Source: Microbacterium binotii
Lineage (GTDB): Bacteria; Actinomycetota; Actinomycetes; Actinomycetales; Microbacteriaceae
Length of the DNA: 64,000 nucleotides
Assembly: GCF_021398715.1 (NCBI RefSeq)
Contig: NZ_CP090347.1
Span: forward strand, 2,604,001-2,668,000
Reading direction: 5' to 3'
The notes below the pieces were generated by a model, which saw only the letters and a program-made list of their open reading frames with translations, did no database searches and was not told the origin of the DNA. The position numbers were made by a program, and so were the translations under genes. Shown here one piece after another: positions 62,140 to 64,000 of the stretch (the first letter of the stretch is position 1; each line of letters starts with the position of its first letter).

Positions 62140-63150
62140 TCAGCGGGCGCTTGCGGCACTCTCGCGCACGACGAGGCGCGGGAGCACCGCAGAGTCCTCC
62201 GGCGCGCGCCCGCTGAGCATCCACTCCTCCAGCAGGGCGAAGGTGCGCCGTCCGAGATCGGTGAAATCCTGCGCCACGGTCGTCAAGGCGGGCACCCACA
62301 TCTGTGCGAAGGGCTGATCGTCGAAGCCGACGACGCTCACGTCGTCGGGCACCCGGCGTCCCCGCTCCTGCAGCGCCCGTGCTGCACCGATGGCCAGCTC
62401 GTCGTTGCCGCACAGGAGGGCCGTGACGGCGGGGTCGTCCGCGATGGTCAGCGTGGCCTCGTAGCCCGACATCGGCGAGTACGCCGCGCGCACGACGGCG
62501 GGGACCGGCGCGCCTGCCTCCTCGAGCGCGCGTCGCCATCCCCACTCGCGTCCGGTGCCGGCACGGGTCGCGGGGATGGCCAGATGGTGCACCGTGCGGT
62601 GCCCGAGCGAGAGAAGGTAGCGCGTCGCCTCGTACCCGCCGGCCTCGTCGTCGAGGAACGCGTGCGGCCGGTCGCCCCGAGCCCGCCGCGCACCCGCGGC
62701 AGCCACGACCGGGAGATTCTCGGGCATGGCGTCGAGGGTCGCGACACCGACCTCGTCGAACTCGATGACGATCGCTCCCGCGAGTGGTTGCGACAGCGTC
62801 GATGCGATCGCCCGCTGGATCGCAGACTCGTCGTCGCTCTCCACGACCGCGATGAGGATGACGTAGTCCGCCGCCCGCGCGGCCTCCTCGATGCCCTGCA
62901 GTGTCGCCGCGTATCCGAACCGGATCGTGTTGCGCGCCAGCACGGCCACAGTGGACCGCTTGCCGCTGACCAGCGCCTGCGCCGCGGCGTTCGGCCGATA
63001 GTCCAGTTCCCGGACGGCGGCCATCACCTTCTCGCGCAGCCGCGCGCTGACGGGCGTGCGCCCCGAGATCACCCGCGACACCGTCGAGACGCTCACGCCG
63101 GCGCGTGCAGCCACGTCGATGAGGCCGGCCGGGCGATGCTCGAAGGTCAT
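62140..63150 (-). CDS. LacI-family transcriptional regulator of the sugar operon
   Basis: The 336-residue protein has an N-terminal LacI helix-turn-helix (LIDVAARAGVSVSTVSRVISG) and hinge (RPNAAAQALVSGKR), then a periplasmic-binding-like domain with GFDDQPFAQ. The ATG at 63150 is six bases after a TAGCCT box; GTG 63156 is possible but would lie inside that spacer. It sits directly upstream of the sugar operon with the same orientation and two operator copies between. It probably represses the operon until a galactoside binds. Confidence 0.95.
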   Translation of the reverse strand: MTFEHRPAGLIDVAARAGVSVSTVSRVISGRTPVSARLREKVMAAVRELDYRPNAAAQALVSGKRSTVAVLARNTIRFGYAATLQGIEEAARAADYVILIAVVESDDESAIQRAIASTLSQPLAGAIVIEFDEVGVATLDAMPENLPVVAAAGARRARGDRPHAFLDDEAGGYEATRYLLSLGHRTVHHLAIPATRAGTGREWGWRRALEEAGAPVPAVVRAAYSPMSGYEATLTIADDPAVTALLCGNDELAIGAARALQERGRRVPDDVSVVGFDDQPFAQMWVPALTTVAQDFTDLGRRTFALLEEWMLSGRAPEDSAVLPRLVVRESAASAR

Positions 63151-63162
63151 CCCCACAGGCTA
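63151..63162 (-). promoter_or_regulatory. leaderless -10 box of the LacI gene
   Basis: TAGCCT (63162-63157) is six bases before the ATG at 63150. Confidence 0.5.
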
Positions 63163-63251
63163 GCCACGTGGATCGGCGCCGACCGCATCCGCGCCGGTGC
63201 GGATTCGGCGGCGCCGGCGGGCACGGTGCGCTGCCGACTGCGGTCGGGCCG

Positions 63252-63327
63252 CGCCCGAACTCCTGCATATCGAGCCCCCGCGCCGCCCGCTAGCCCGACC
63301 CGCGCCGCATGCACAGGAGTTCGGGCG
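63252..63327. repeat. CCGAACTCCTGCA inverted repeat, copy 4
   Basis: Perfect 14-bp arms, CGCCCGAACTCCTG (63252-63265) and its complement (63314-63327), flank a 48-base centre. It lies in the 322-base gap 63151-63472, which otherwise holds the LacI promoter, a partial repeat of the glmS-flanking family and a terminator. Confidence 0.75.
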
Positions 63328-63390
63328 CCGCGACAACGCCGCCCGCCCGGCAACGCCGCCCGCGCGGCACCCTCCCCGGCAAACGGCACC

Positions 63391-63409
63391 TGCGACGCAG
63401 CTCGGGTAC
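63391..63409 (+). repeat. glmS-flanking repeat family, partial copy C
   Basis: TGCGACGCAGCTCGGGTAC differs by one base from the end of copy B (8274-8292). The other half of the element is absent. Confidence 0.55.
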
Positions 63410-63430
63410 TCCGCCCGGGCACGACGAAAC

Positions 63431-63456
63431 GGGGCGGGCCCCGAAGGACCCGCCCC
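63431..63456 (-). terminator. terminator after the right-edge surface-protein gene
   Basis: An 11-bp GC-rich stem with one G-T pair has a TTCG loop on the minus strand and is followed by TTTCG. It lies 16 bases after the stop at 63473. Confidence 0.85.
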
Positions 63457-63472
63457 GCCCGTTCCGCACGAC

Positions 63473-64000
63473 TCAGGCGCGGCGGCGTGTCCGGGAGACC
63501 AGCAGCACCAGCGCCCCCACAGCGAGCAGGCCCGAGGCCAGCAGAGCCCAGGGCAGCGGGTTCACACCCGTCGCGGGCAGCGACGCGGTCACCGGCGCAC
63601 CGGGCGCGGCCACGACGAGCGCCGAGGTCGCGACGGCGGTGGACCCGTCCAAGCCGAAGCCGATGGCCACCAGGGTGTGCTCACCGGGAGCGAGGTCCGT
63701 GGGAACCGTGACCGGGAACGAAGCGGTGCCGTCGGCATCCGTCACCGCCGCACCCAGCAGGGTGGGCGTGGAGTACGCGAAGGCCTGCACGTTCGATCCC
63801 CCGAGGAAGCCGGAAGCCTCAACGGTGACCTTCTGCCCCGGCGTGACCGAGCTCACGAGGTTGCCCGACGCGTCCACGAAGCGCACGCTCGTGCCTGCGG
63901 TCGCCGCGGGCACCGTCTCGGGCGCCGCACTGGAGAGCACGGATGCGGATGCGGACACCGCCGGCTCGGCCGATCCGACCGACGTGGACGCCACGACCGA
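63473..64000 (-). CDS. LPxTG-anchored surface protein, C-terminal fragment
   Basis: At least 175 C-terminal residues are present and the frame is open to the right edge. The fragment has a Ser/Ala-rich stretch, an Ig-like stalk domain (VRFVDASGNLVSSVTPGQKVTVEASGF to about 130), and LPATG followed by a hydrophobic span and RTRRRA. The stalk resembles those of the proteins at 9346 and 53159 (DADG, PxGxHxxV). The N-terminal part and any signal peptide lie outside the window. Confidence 0.85.
   Translation of the reverse strand, partial: SVVASTSVGSAEPAVSASASVLSSAAPETVPAATAGTSVRFVDASGNLVSSVTPGQKVTVEASGFLGGSNVQAFAYSTPTLLGAAVTDADGTASFPVTVPTDLAPGEHTLVAIGFGLDGSTAVATSALVVAAPGAPVTASLPATGVNPLPWALLASGLLAVGALVLLVSRTRRRA

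Overview
The window is a high-GC chromosomal segment from an actinobacterium, most likely Microbacteriaceae and probably Microbacterium. This is inferred from gene order (glmS, acpS, alr, tsaE, tsaB, rimI, tsaD; rplM, rpsI, glmM), GC-rich third codon positions, many GTG starts, several apparently leaderless promoters and LAxTG-type cell-wall anchors. I see no tRNA, rRNA, CRISPR array, insertion sequence or prophage. About 95 percent of the window is coding, and 15 gene pairs share a 4-base ATGA or GTGA stop/start overlap.

Left part (1 to 20.1 kb) is mostly housekeeping. A methyltransferase fragment is followed by a leftward run: coaA, glmS, acpS, a LOG-family protein, alr, the tRNA threonylcarbamoyladenosine genes tsaE-tsaB-rimI-tsaD and a DUF4190 membrane protein. 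Inside it lies a three-gene surface operon (9.3 to 13.9 kb): a TcyP-like symporter, a small Cys-containing membrane-anchored protein, and a wall-anchored protein with a duplicated thioredoxin-like domain. Then come a Ppx/GppA phosphatase, a TetR regulator, a NarL-type two-component pair, glmM, and rpsI-rplM.

Middle part (20.3 to 44 kb) is accessory and surface-related. It has an ArsR regulator with an MFS exporter, a second MFS carrier, a MalT-like LuxR regulator, and a 2,287-residue repeat-rich surface protein. Next is an operon of a beta-helix lipoprotein, an unknown lipoprotein and a Tat-exported DyP peroxidase. A CPBP protease, a low-molecular-weight phosphatase, a flavin reductase, a PAS histidine kinase and an amidohydrolase/phosphoribosyltransferase pair follow.

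Right part (44 to 64 kb) holds a MacAB-like export operon headed by an acidic lipoprotein, an orphan histidine kinase, a Wzc-like polysaccharide copolymerase/kinase, and a sugar-utilisation cluster: LacI regulator, GH36 alpha-galactosidase, two ABC permeases, a solute-binding lipoprotein and a 1,091-residue wall-anchored glycosidase. The cluster has two operator-like repeats around its promoter. The window ends inside another wall-anchored protein.

The least explained sequence is non-coding. There are four copies of an intergenic inverted repeat with arms based on CCGAACTCCTGCA, a second repeat family flanking glmS, and a 440-base gene-free region (38.76 to 39.20 kb) packed with nested inverted repeats that may encode a structured RNA.
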